NCBI GenBank assembly: GCA_009843865.1
Contig: VYCQ01000039.1
Coordinates: 32,095 to 96,094 of the forward strand
Direction of reading: 5' to 3'
DNA length: 64,000 bases
DNA from: Acidimicrobiia bacterium
GTDB taxonomy: Bacteria > Actinomycetota > Acidimicrobiia > Acidimicrobiales > Bin134
The notes beneath the pieces were generated by a model that had not been told where the DNA came from, did no database searches, and was given only the letters and a program-made list of their open reading frames with translations. A program made the translations under genes and the position numbers. The number at the start of each line of letters is the position of its first letter. Positions within the stretch are counted from its first letter, which is position 1. Shown here one piece after another: positions 1 to 11,132 of the stretch.

Positions 1-689
1 GTAAAGAATCTCTACAAGAAGAATTTTTTCATACCTTCAATTCATTACATGAAGTAAACAAACAAATTGTGCTTACCAGCGATCGACCGCCTGACGCGAT
101 GTCAACTCTTGAAGATCGAATGACTAGTCGCTTTAAAATGGGATTGCTTACTGATATTCAACCACCAGATATAGAAACACGTCTAGCAATTTTACGTAAG
201 AAAGCAGAACTTACTAATTGCACAATCGATGATGAAGTTCTTATTTTTGTTGCTAGCAACATTCAAGACAACATAAGAGAATTAGAAGGTGCCCTTACTC
301 GATTAACCGCTTATTCTAGTTTTAATAAAAAACCTTTAGACCTAGATCTAGCTAAATATGTACTTCGAGATATCACTATTAATAATCAACCCAAAATTAT
401 TACTGCTGATACTATCCTACAAGCTACATCTGCAATGTTTAGAATTCGTATTGATGATATCATTGGCCCACATCGACAACGACCATTAGTTAAAGCTCGT
501 CAAATTGCTATGTATGTATTTCGTAATCTTACAGAATTGAGTTATCCAGATATTGGACGAATATTTGGTAATCGAGATCACACAACAGTCATTCATGCAG
601 TTCAAAAAATTGAAGCACAAATGACCAAAGAACCTGAGATCTTCAATCAAATAAACGAGTTAATACATAATATCAAAAATACTCAATAA
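1..689 (+). CDS. dnaA: Chromosomal replication initiator DnaA, 3' part (5' truncated by window edge)
   Basis: Reading frame is open from base 3 (KESLQEEFFHTFNSLHEVNKQIVLTSDRPP...), then the AAA+ C-terminal part and DnaA domain IV helix-turn-helix (RQIAMYVFRNLTELSYPDIGRIFGNRDHTTVIHA). The listed start at 69 is internal. Confidence 0.97.
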   Translation, partial: KESLQEEFFHTFNSLHEVNKQIVLTSDRPPDAMSTLEDRMTSRFKMGLLTDIQPPDIETRLAILRKKAELTNCTIDDEVLIFVASNIQDNIRELEGALTRLTAYSSFNKKPLDLDLAKYVLRDITINNQPKIITADTILQATSAMFRIRIDDIIGPHRQRPLVKARQIAMYVFRNLTELSYPDIGRIFGNRDHTTVIHAVQKIEAQMTKEPEIFNQINELIHNIKNTQ

Positions 690-927
690 CACTACTTGGG
701 GATAACATGATAACAAATCTGGGAATAAATTCATTAACTTGGTGGATTACTTCAAATATTTACACACCCAACCCAATAATCATCTACATCAATCAACAAA
801 CTGTAGATACTATTAAAACAATTATTCCCTATTTGAACAGGTAAAATACGATTTTTCCACATTTCCACTGCCCTACTATAACTACAATAATTTTTAATAT
901 AAACAGGTAAAGAGGGAAGGTTAACCT
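690..927. other. AT-rich dnaA-dnaN intergenic region, candidate oriC
   Basis: Position between dnaA and dnaN, AT-rich; one TTTTCCACA (853-861) and a near-box TTATCCCCA on the minus strand (~698-706). Few boxes, so weak support. Confidence 0.3.
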
Positions 928-2022
928 GTGAAATTCCGATGTGAACGAGATGCCCTTGTAGAAGGGCTATCTACAACAGCACGAATAGCAACCAATAAAA
1001 CTGGTTATCAACTTGTTCTTTCTGGAGTACATGTAAGTCTTGTAGATAATGAATTGACTTTGACTGCTACTGATAGAGAATTGGTAATAAGGGTTTGCTT
1101 AACCGTAAACGGTCAAAACGATGGTGAAACAGTATTACCTGCTCGGTTGGCTAGTGATGTACTTAGATCTTTGAATTCCGGCGCGGTGAATGTGGAATTA
1201 AAAGAACAGATAGTGAAAATTGATGCGTCACAATGCAATTTTCATTTGAATACCATGAACCCTGCTGATTTTCCACAAATAAATGTTCTTGAAGGTGATC
1301 CAGTAGTAATTAAGGCAGATAAGTTTCAAGCAGCAATACGTCAAGTAGTTCAAGCTGCTTCTTCAGATGAGTCACGCCCAGTGCTTACTGGAGCTTTGAT
1401 GGCTGCGGATGAGAATGGTTTACGCTTAGTGACAACTGATTCATATCGTTTAGCTCTTTGTGACTTAGATGATGTACAAGTACTTGAATCAGGTAAAAGC
1501 GTGTTAGTGCCATCAAGAGCTTTACAAGAAATAATTCGCTTATTAGAAAATGTTGAGGATATCAATTTATGGTTTAGTGAAAAAGAAGCAGCATTTAGTA
1601 TTCAAAATATTATGATTATTACTCGTTTGATTGAAGGAGATTTTCCTAGCTATCAAAGTTTAATTCCAGATCATCAACCTAATCATCTAACACTTAATCG
1701 TGAAAACTTTATTAATGCAGTACGTCGAATACGATTGATGGCTTCTGATTCAATACCTATTCGTCTTAATATGTCAAAAAACGGTTTAGAATTATCAGCA
1801 GGTACTGAAGAATTGGGGAAAGCAACTGAACACATAGAAGCTGAATTTGAAGGTGAAGAACTTACTGTAGCTTTTAATCCAGAATATTTAATTGATGGTG
1901 CAGAAGCAGCTCCTGGTAAAGAGATTGTACTTAATACAGTAGATGGATTAAAACCAGCAGTTATCAGAGCATCTGAAGCAAAAGATTATTTGTATTTGTT
2001 AATGCCTGTACGGATTAATTAA
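928..2022 (+). CDS. dnaN: DNA polymerase III subunit beta (sliding clamp)
   Basis: Full-length 364 aa beta-clamp, C-terminus YLYLLMPVRIN, directly after dnaA. Confidence 0.97.
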   Translation: MKFRCERDALVEGLSTTARIATNKTGYQLVLSGVHVSLVDNELTLTATDRELVIRVCLTVNGQNDGETVLPARLASDVLRSLNSGAVNVELKEQIVKIDASQCNFHLNTMNPADFPQINVLEGDPVVIKADKFQAAIRQVVQAASSDESRPVLTGALMAADENGLRLVTTDSYRLALCDLDDVQVLESGKSVLVPSRALQEIIRLLENVEDINLWFSEKEAAFSIQNIMIITRLIEGDFPSYQSLIPDHQPNHLTLNRENFINAVRRIRLMASDSIPIRLNMSKNGLELSAGTEELGKATEHIEAEFEGEELTVAFNPEYLIDGAEAAPGKEIVLNTVDGLKPAVIRASEAKDYLYLLMPVRIN

Positions 2023-2035
2023 CCTCAGGCATTGA

Positions 2036-3133
2036 GTGCGTTTACAAAAACTGTGGTTATCTAATTATCGTAATTATCACCAGCTCAATCTTAATATTCC
2101 TCCTGGTATCAGTCTTTTCATAGGACGTAATGGCGAAGGTAAAACAAATCTTTTAGAAGCTGTTTTTTATCTTGCTACTATGAGTTCATTTCGTACTACG
2201 AATTTAGAAACTTTAATTTTTACTGAAGGACAACTATCTAAAATATCAAATGAAGCAATTATACGTGGTGAAGTTATAGCTGGTGGTCGTGAATTACTTT
2301 TAGAGGCTGCAATTCGACAATCAGGTCGATCACGATTTCAGTTAAATCGTCAAAAAATTCATCGTCGAGATTTATTAGGTATTATGCCTATTTCTATGTT
2401 TGTTCCAGATGATCTTGCTTTATTAAAAAGCAGTCCTGCTGAACGTAGACGTTTTTTAGATGAAACTTTGGTACACATAAATCCGCGTTTACATACAATA
2501 CAAATAGAGATGGAAAGCATTTTACGTCATCGAAACGCATTGTTGCGTCAATCAGAAGGTAGATTAGATGGTATTGATGAAACTACTTTAAATATTTGGG
2601 ATCACAAATTTATAACTGTAGGTGAACAACTTGGAAAAGCTCGACGTAATTTAGTTAAACAACTAGCACCTCGAGTATCTGATACTTATTGCAAGATTGT
2701 ATCACAAAAAGTAACAGTAACTGTAGATTATCAATCTGTATGGCAACCAGGAGAACTGCAAATTGCTTTAGCTGATAATCGTAAAGAAGACTTACGTCGT
2801 GGAGTAACTACCGTTGGGCCTCATCGTGACGATCTTAATTTATTCATCAATGATAAACCTGCTAGAACACATGCTTCACAAGGTGAACAACGTACATTAG
2901 CATTAACACTACGTCTTGCAGCACACCAGGAATTGGCTGAGGTGACTGGAGAAGCACCTTTGCTATTACTTGATGATGTGTTTTCTGAACTTGATGAAGA
3001 ACGTATCCGCGGTGTGTTAGCAACTTTGGTTGCTGAACAGACTTTGCTCACAGCTACAGGAAAATTGCCAGTAGATCTTGCTTACGATGCTTGTTTTAAA
3101 GTTAGAGCTGGTGAGGTTATGCTTGAAACATGA
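2036..3133 (+). CDS. recF: DNA replication/repair protein RecF
   Basis: Walker A GRNGEGKTNLLEA, N-terminal LQKLWLSNYRNY, LLLLDDVFSELDEER; follows dnaN. Confidence 0.96.
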   Translation: MRLQKLWLSNYRNYHQLNLNIPPGISLFIGRNGEGKTNLLEAVFYLATMSSFRTTNLETLIFTEGQLSKISNEAIIRGEVIAGGRELLLEAAIRQSGRSRFQLNRQKIHRRDLLGIMPISMFVPDDLALLKSSPAERRRFLDETLVHINPRLHTIQIEMESILRHRNALLRQSEGRLDGIDETTLNIWDHKFITVGEQLGKARRNLVKQLAPRVSDTYCKIVSQKVTVTVDYQSVWQPGELQIALADNRKEDLRRGVTTVGPHRDDLNLFINDKPARTHASQGEQRTLALTLRLAAHQELAEVTGEAPLLLLDDVFSELDEERIRGVLATLVAEQTLLTATGKLPVDLAYDACFKVRAGEVMLET

Positions 3134-3158
3134 TGTTTATCTGAATTAATGATCTGAG

Positions 3159-3500
3159 GTGGTTGTTAAGATGAGCTGGGAACCTTTGAAGCAATCTGAT
3201 GAGCCTAGGCTGGTTGGTGAGATTCTAGAGCAAGTTGCATCAAGTTGGCAGGTTTCTAGCATTGAGGTCTTACAACTAATTTTTGGCTCTTGGGAAGACT
3301 TAGTAGGTCCTATTTTGGCAACTCATGCGACCCCGATGCGTTTGTATAATAAAGAGCTTACCGTAGTAGTGGATGACCCTGTTTGGGCAACTGAGATGAA
3401 GTTTTTTAGCGCTGACCTTGTAAGCAGGATAAACGTTCAAACCTCGCAGCAATCTGTAGCTTCAGTACGAGTGAAAATAGGATATATGGTTTCATCTTGA
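3159..3500 (+). CDS. DUF721/DciA family protein
   Basis: WEDLVGPILATHATPMRLYNKELTVVVDDPVWATEMKF is typical of DUF721; position between recF and gyrB as in other actinobacteria. Confidence 0.85.
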   Translation: MVVKMSWEPLKQSDEPRLVGEILEQVASSWQVSSIEVLQLIFGSWEDLVGPILATHATPMRLYNKELTVVVDDPVWATEMKFFSADLVSRINVQTSQQSVASVRVKIGYMVSS

Positions 3501-3571
3501 TCTGGCTTCTCAAAGTTTACTTTAAATCTATTTTTAGTGAGCCAGATAACTCAAAAACATTGCTAAAATGA

Positions 3572-5551
<1,980 letters not shown>

Positions 5552-5597
5552 ATATTGCTGATGGGGTGCCTGTTTTCAAGTAGGCGAAAGGAGTTCT

Positions 5598-8063
5598 GTG
5601 CCTGACGACATCGAAGAACTTAGCGAACCCGAAGGTCAAGCGGATGGGATGGTTCAAGATATAGACATCCAAACTGAAATGGAACAGTCCTTTTTGGATT
5701 ATGCCATGTCAGTTATTACCTCTAGAGCGCTGCCCGATGTGCGTGATGGGCTTAAGCCTGTGCATCGACGCATTCTTTGGGGAATGTACGATCAGGGAAA
5801 TCGGCCAAATCGTCCTTATGTGAAGTGTGCTCGGGTGGTTGGCGATGTAATGGGCAAGTATCATCCGCATGGCGACCAGGCTATTTATGATGCACTAGTG
5901 CGATTGGGCCAGCATTTTTCATTGCGGCATCCGTTAATTGATCCTCATGGCAATTTTGGAACACCCAATGAACCTCCTGCTGCTATGAGATATACCGAAT
6001 GTCGTCTCCATGATCTTGCCATGCGTTTATTAGATGGTATTGATGAGCAGACCGTAGATTTTGCTGAGAACTTTGATGCCACTGAGCAAGAGCCCATTGT
6101 GCTTCCCTCACGGTTTCCTAATTTGTTGGTCAACGGGAGCCAAGGAATAGCTGTTGGTATGGCTACTAATATTCCGCCACACAATTTAGGAGAGGTGATT
6201 GACGCGGTTACCTATTTGTTAGATAACCCTGATGTTGGTAACGAAAAATTAATGGAGTTTGTAAAAGGGCCAGATTTTCCTACTAAAGGGCATGTGATGG
6301 GAACTCAGGGTATTTATGATGCCTATACCACTGGTCAAGGTACCATCAGAGTACGAGCTAATGCTGAAATTGTTGTAGACGGCAATAAACAGCGAATTGT
6401 TGTTACTGAAATTCCCTATCAGACAAGCGCTGAAGTCATCGAAAAAAAGGTGGCTGAGCTTGTGAACAAGCGGACAGTAGACGGTATTCGTCAAATTCAT
6501 AACGAATCGGCTAAAGGTAAAATCAAGCTGGTATTTGATTTAAAACGTGATGCATCGGCTTCTGTGGTGCTTAACAACCTTTACAAGCATTCTCCACTAC
6601 AGATCAATTTTTCTGTGAACATGGTGGCATTGGTGGACGGCGTACCACGAACAATGACGCTACGAGATTGCTTGGCAGCCTACGTTGACCATCAAAAAGA
6701 GGTTGTGCGACGTCGCACTGAACATCGTCTTGGTGAAGCTCGTCGTCGTGAGCACATCTTAGAGGGGCTAGTACGAGCAGTGGACATGATCGATGAGATC
6801 ATTGCTGCTATTCGTCAATCTGAGAATAGGGCTTCTGCTCGCATAGTGCTAATGGGTAAGGGGTATGAGTTCAGCGAAATACAGGCTAATCATATTTTAG
6901 ACATGCCTCTTGGGAGGCTTACGCAGCTAGGTCGTAAAGAACTGACTGATGAACTAGAGCAAAAGCGGTTGCTTATTGCTGAGCTGGAAGAAATTTTGGC
7001 TAGCGAGGCAAGGCTTAAAAGAGTAATTTGTGAGGAGCTTACAGAGATTAGAAAAACTTACGCTAATGAGCGTCATACTCAGATTTTGGCAGATGAGGGT
7101 GACATCGATCTTGAGGCGTTAATTGATGACGAAGAGCTTGTGTTTAGTTTGACGGCTGCGGGTTACGCTAAGACAGTTGCACCCGATGAATTTAAAATTC
7201 AAGGTCGGGGTGGCAAAGGAGTTATTGGTGCCAACCTCAAAGACGGTGACTATATCGTCAACCTTGTCTGTACTACTGCTCATTCTTATTTATTGTTCTT
7301 TACCAACATGGGCAGGGTGTTTCGTATTAAGGCCCATGAGGTGCCTCGCACAAGCCGTACCGCAAGGGGGATTGCCATTGTTAATTTGTTGCAGTTAGCC
7401 CTAGATGAGTCGATTTCAGCGGTTATTGACACCCGTGATTATGAAACGATGCGGTATTTGTTGTTTGCGACCCGTCGTGGGCTGGTGAAACGCACCAAGT
7501 TTTTGGAATACGATAAGTCGCGCTCTAAGGGTCTTATTGCTCTCAATTTGCGTGAGGGTGATGAGCTAGTGCGGGTCATTCCCACTACTGGTAATGATGA
7601 TGTTTGTTTGGTAAGTGCTAAGGGACACCTTGTGCGTTTTTCAGAACAAGAGGTTCGTGCCATGGGTCGTAATGCAGCTGGGGTGCGTGGAATGAAATTG
7701 GCTGATGATGATGCGGTGGTGGCAGCTACTGCCGTGCGAGCTGGTGATCACATGCTTTTAGTTAACAATACAGGTGTTGCAAAACGGGTTGAGTTAGATG
7801 GTTTTATGGCCAAGCATCGTGGTATTCGCGGTGTTATTGCTATGAGGTTTCCTCGTGAAGGTGGACAGGTGGTGGCAGCTAGGGTTGTCTTACCATCTGA
7901 TGAGGTGTTCGCTGTGGCATCTAACGGTGTCACTATACGATTAGAAGTGTCCACCGTTTCGTTGCAGGGGCCATATGCCAGAGGTGTACGAATGATGAAT
8001 TTGCCAGAAGGAGAGAGCTTGGCAGCTATCGCACCTGTTTTTATTGATGAAGAGAACTGTTAG
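5598..8063 (+). CDS. gyrA: DNA gyrase subunit A
   Basis: YAMSVITSRALPDVRDGLKPVHRRILWGMYD, active-site AAMRYTECRL, GyrA C-terminal beta-pinwheel repeats. Confidence 0.98.
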   Translation: MPDDIEELSEPEGQADGMVQDIDIQTEMEQSFLDYAMSVITSRALPDVRDGLKPVHRRILWGMYDQGNRPNRPYVKCARVVGDVMGKYHPHGDQAIYDALVRLGQHFSLRHPLIDPHGNFGTPNEPPAAMRYTECRLHDLAMRLLDGIDEQTVDFAENFDATEQEPIVLPSRFPNLLVNGSQGIAVGMATNIPPHNLGEVIDAVTYLLDNPDVGNEKLMEFVKGPDFPTKGHVMGTQGIYDAYTTGQGTIRVRANAEIVVDGNKQRIVVTEIPYQTSAEVIEKKVAELVNKRTVDGIRQIHNESAKGKIKLVFDLKRDASASVVLNNLYKHSPLQINFSVNMVALVDGVPRTMTLRDCLAAYVDHQKEVVRRRTEHRLGEARRREHILEGLVRAVDMIDEIIAAIRQSENRASARIVLMGKGYEFSEIQANHILDMPLGRLTQLGRKELTDELEQKRLLIAELEEILASEARLKRVICEELTEIRKTYANERHTQILADEGDIDLEALIDDEELVFSLTAAGYAKTVAPDEFKIQGRGGKGVIGANLKDGDYIVNLVCTTAHSYLLFFTNMGRVFRIKAHEVPRTSRTARGIAIVNLLQLALDESISAVIDTRDYETMRYLLFATRRGLVKRTKFLEYDKSRSKGLIALNLREGDELVRVIPTTGNDDVCLVSAKGHLVRFSEQEVRAMGRNAAGVRGMKLADDDAVVAATAVRAGDHMLLVNNTGVAKRVELDGFMAKHRGIRGVIAMRFPREGGQVVAARVVLPSDEVFAVASNGVTIRLEVSTVSLQGPYARGVRMMNLPEGESLAAIAPVFIDEENC

Positions 8064-8114
8064 TGTAAGTACAAACTTCCCCATATTAGAAGCCTTAATG
8101 TAGGGGAGCTTTAC

Positions 8115-8486
8115 TTGGATCAGCGAGGATCTATTTCTGTGTTGGCGGCAGCACTGCTCGGGATTGTCGCAATGGGTATTGTGTTGTTTGGTCAGCTTGG
8201 TGCTCAGGGTGTGCGTCGTGCTCGGGCTGTTGCTGTTGCTGATTTGGTTGCTATGGCTGCTGCGGCTGAGCCACAAGCTACCAGGATCATTGCTGAGATC
8301 AACAACGCTAGCCTTGTCAAGTTGATCGTCGAGCCAAGGTCTATAGCTCAAATATCGGACAAGATTCAAGCTCGTCAAGATAGTTTTAGTCAGCTTATGA
8401 GCGGTAATGGATTTTCTAGCACAGTTGTAATTCGCTATGACGGGGTAATGGCTGAGGCAACCGCAGAGCTACTGATGTTGAATTGA
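8115..8486 (+). CDS. TadE-like (helicase/secretion-neighbourhood type) small membrane protein
   Basis: DQRGSISVLAAALLGIVAMGIVLFGQLGAQGVRRARAVAVADLVAMAA resembles actinobacterial TadE-like/Rv3654c-type proteins. Confidence 0.65.
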   Translation: MDQRGSISVLAAALLGIVAMGIVLFGQLGAQGVRRARAVAVADLVAMAAAAEPQATRIIAEINNASLVKLIVEPRSIAQISDKIQARQDSFSQLMSGNGFSSTVVIRYDGVMAEATAELLMLN

Positions 8487-8533
8487 TGGCGTTGCTAATC
8501 AGTTAATGTAAATTGTGGCGTACACTCTGAGTT

Positions 8534-9067
8534 GTGCCCATAGTTGATAAAGGAGCAATTGAGTCATCTACCGCAGCGGCATCTAATCCTACTGCGGGAC
8601 AACAGTCCATGAAGGTCACACCTAGTGAGTATCGGCGTGCCGTCCGTTTGCAGGCACGTAAGGTACGTCGTATTGTCCGCCATATAGAACCCTGGTCGGT
8701 TCTCAAGATTTCTTTGATTTTTTACATTTGCTTGTGGATAATTGTGATGTTGGCTGGTTTGATGTTATGGAGCGTGGCTGTGGGATCAGGCACTGTGGAT
8801 GACACTGAGTCGTTTATTGAGGAGTTGTTTGCATTACAAGAGTTTAAGTTTAATGCCAGTCAAATATTTCAAGGTTTAGCTGTTGGTGGCTTGATTTTGG
8901 TGGTAGCTGGTTCTTTCTTCAATGTGTTGTTGTGCGTTTTATTTAACCTTATTAGCGACCTTATTGGCGGTATGAGGGTGACTGTGATTGAAGAGGAGAC
9001 GGTTCGTCAGCGACCTCGAACTCGTCCACCTTTATTTCGTTGGCCTCAGCGACTTGGTAATAAGTAA
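8534..9067 (+). CDS. DUF3566 transmembrane protein
   Basis: WSVLKISLIFYICLWIIVMLAGLMLWSVAVGSGTVDDTESFIEEL...GLAVGGLILVVAGSFFNVLLCVLFNLISDLIGGMRVTV; located downstream of gyrA as in mycobacteria. Confidence 0.9.
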   Translation: MPIVDKGAIESSTAAASNPTAGQQSMKVTPSEYRRAVRLQARKVRRIVRHIEPWSVLKISLIFYICLWIIVMLAGLMLWSVAVGSGTVDDTESFIEELFALQEFKFNASQIFQGLAVGGLILVVAGSFFNVLLCVLFNLISDLIGGMRVTVIEEETVRQRPRTRPPLFRWPQRLGNK

Positions 9068-9084
9068 TCTCAAGGTCGTTCTGC

Positions 9085-9158
<74 letters not shown>

Positions 9159-9172
9159 CTAAGCTTAAGGTT

Positions 9173-9304
9173 ATGAAGATGTTGCGACGAGCTTTGATAG
9201 CTATAGGTGGCGCGGCAACTATTGCAGCTATTTTACGGATGCGGGGCATTGTGGGCACGCAGCCTCAATCAGGGGGTTGGCGACCTATCACCGGCAGTCA
9301 GTAG
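9173..9304 (+). CDS. Small 43-aa ORF with one hydrophobic segment
   Basis: MKMLRRALIAIGGAATIAAILRMRGIVGTQPQSGGWRPITGSQ; starts 15 nt after tRNA-Ile, where actinobacteria often carry a short DLW-39-type ORF. Not in the supplied ORF list (below length cut-off). Confidence 0.4.
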   Translation: MKMLRRALIAIGGAATIAAILRMRGIVGTQPQSGGWRPITGSQ

Positions 9305-9325
9305 CTTTCGGTCTTAGTACTATCT

Positions 9326-10357
9326 TTGATTGATTATTTGGGGATGCATGTATTAATTGCAGGAAATGGGGTTGTGGGTTCACGATTAGCGAGCCGTTTG
9401 ACTCAAGCTTCGGCATTGCCGATTAAACAGATCACCCTAGTAAACCGTTCGGCTCAGCGAGTTATAAGCATGCGCAGGGATCGGGACAACCAAACACAGG
9501 TTACTGCTTGGCAATTTGAAACTGATGGGTCTGCAATTGATGAGCACGGCAACTTGGATGTTGATGTGGTTGTTTTGGCAACGGCTGCTGGTAGTCAATT
9601 GCGTTTAGCTAAGCGTTTTTTAAAAGCAGGATGTTCGGTATTAGCTACCTCAGATTCATTGTCTGAAGTACGGCAGTTATTAGACATGGATGCAGCGGCT
9701 ATTAGTGATGGTGCCTTGTTGATTGTGGGGGTAGGAATGGCCCCGGGCTTGAGTGACGTTTTAGTTAGTCGAGCCGCAGAAGATCTAGACTGTGTTACAG
9801 AAGTACATGTGGCCAAGTTTGGTGCTGGTGGGCCAGCTTGTGCGCGTCAACATCATCGGGCGTTGAGTTCTTTTGCGCTGGAATGGCAAGATGGTTGGTG
9901 TCAGCAGCCTGCTGGTACTGGTCGGGAATTGTGTTGGTTTCCTAGTCCTGTAGATGCTGCTGATTGTTACAGAGCAGCGTTGGCCGATCCGTTTGTGTTA
10001 GCACGTAGGTGGCCGCAGGCTCGCAGAATTTCAGCTCGTATGGCGGCCACGCGTCGCGACCGCTTTAGTTCTTGGTTGCCGATGTTGCGATTGCCGCACT
10101 CAGAGGGCAAGTTGGGTGCGGTTCGGGTGGATGTGCGAGGACAAAAAGATGATGTTTGGATGGGACGCATTTTAGGGGCAACTGGTCCGCCTGCCTCGGT
10201 GGTTGTGGCTGTGTTGTTGAGCGTGATTCACCTTTTGGCTGCTAAGAAAATACAGGGGATAGGAGCAATGGGTTTAGCTGAGGTTGTGCTACCTAGCGAA
10301 TTTTTAGATTTGGTGCAGTTATATGGGGTGGTTAGCGAAGAGTTTGTTGGTGGCTAG
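9326..10357 (+). CDS. Saccharopine dehydrogenase-like NAD(P)-binding oxidoreductase
   Basis: Rossmann motif MHVLIAGNGVVGSRLASRLTQ; VVVLATAAGSQLRLAKRFLKAGCSVL; VGVGMAPGLSDVL. Confidence 0.7.
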   Translation: MIDYLGMHVLIAGNGVVGSRLASRLTQASALPIKQITLVNRSAQRVISMRRDRDNQTQVTAWQFETDGSAIDEHGNLDVDVVVLATAAGSQLRLAKRFLKAGCSVLATSDSLSEVRQLLDMDAAAISDGALLIVGVGMAPGLSDVLVSRAAEDLDCVTEVHVAKFGAGGPACARQHHRALSSFALEWQDGWCQQPAGTGRELCWFPSPVDAADCYRAALADPFVLARRWPQARRISARMAATRRDRFSSWLPMLRLPHSEGKLGAVRVDVRGQKDDVWMGRILGATGPPASVVVAVLLSVIHLLAAKKIQGIGAMGLAEVVLPSEFLDLVQLYGVVSEEFVGG

Positions 10358-11132
10358 AGGGGTATAGCTTGGCTAGTAGGTCTTGGTGGATTATGCCGTT
10401 GCTAGCCACCCAGTCGTTTGCTGCTGGGGTCGTTTGACCATCCCAAGTGGTAATGCGACCGCCGGCTTCAGGAATGATGACTAGCATAGGGGCGATATCC
10501 CAAAGGTTTAAGCCTGGGTCTACCATTGCATCCACTCGGCCAGTGGCTACTAGCACATAGCCATAGCCATCACCCCAGGTGCGCATGCGAGCTCCGCTTT
10601 CAGCAATTCTGGTGTAAGCATTATTGGGCCACCATTCAAACCCAGAAGCGCATAAATAAGATGTTTGTAGTTCTTGTTGTGGGCTGACAGAGCAGCGTTG
10701 ATCGTTGTAAAAACATCCTAAGCCTCGGCCAGCCCAAACAGCTTCGGCTAAGCCTGGGACATCAACCACACCTAGTGCTGGTCCTTCATCATCAAACATG
10801 GCTAGCAATGTGGTGTACAAGGGTACGCCGCGTACAAAGCTACGAGTGCCATCGATTGGGTCAATGATCCAAGTTCGCCCTGATGAGCCTTCATGTTTGC
10901 CAAACTCTTCGCCAATGATGGTATCTGTGGGAAATCGGCGAGTTAGTTCTTGTCGTAAGAAATCTTCAGCGGTTTTGTCGGCTTCAGTTACAGGAGAACC
11001 GTCTTTTTTGCGCTTTATTGTTAGATTTTGCTGTTTGAACCATTGCAGCGTTATATTCCCGGTGGCTCGAGTTAGCTCTACGGCTTCGTCTAACAGGTTG
11101 GTATTAATAGGCGTGGTGGTGTTGCTGCTCAA
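10332..11132 (-). CDS. Inositol monophosphatase family protein (histidinol-phosphatase-like)
   Basis: GEEFGKHEG, WIIDPIDGTRSFVRGVPLYTTLLAM, NLWDIAPMLVIIPEAGGRITTWDG. Confidence 0.88.
   Translation of the reverse strand: MSSNTTTPINTNLLDEAVELTRATGNITLQWFKQQNLTIKRKKDGSPVTEADKTAEDFLRQELTRRFPTDTIIGEEFGKHEGSSGRTWIIDPIDGTRSFVRGVPLYTTLLAMFDDEGPALGVVDVPGLAEAVWAGRGLGCFYNDQRCSVSPQQELQTSYLCASGFEWWPNNAYTRIAESGARMRTWGDGYGYVLVATGRVDAMVDPGLNLWDIAPMLVIIPEAGGRITTWDGQTTPAANDWVASNGIIHQDLLAKLYPSSHQQTLR

Noticed and set aside
7941-8378. 145-aa minus-strand ORF across the gyrA end
   Set aside because: Antisense shadow of gyrA and the TadE-like gene; no domain signature.
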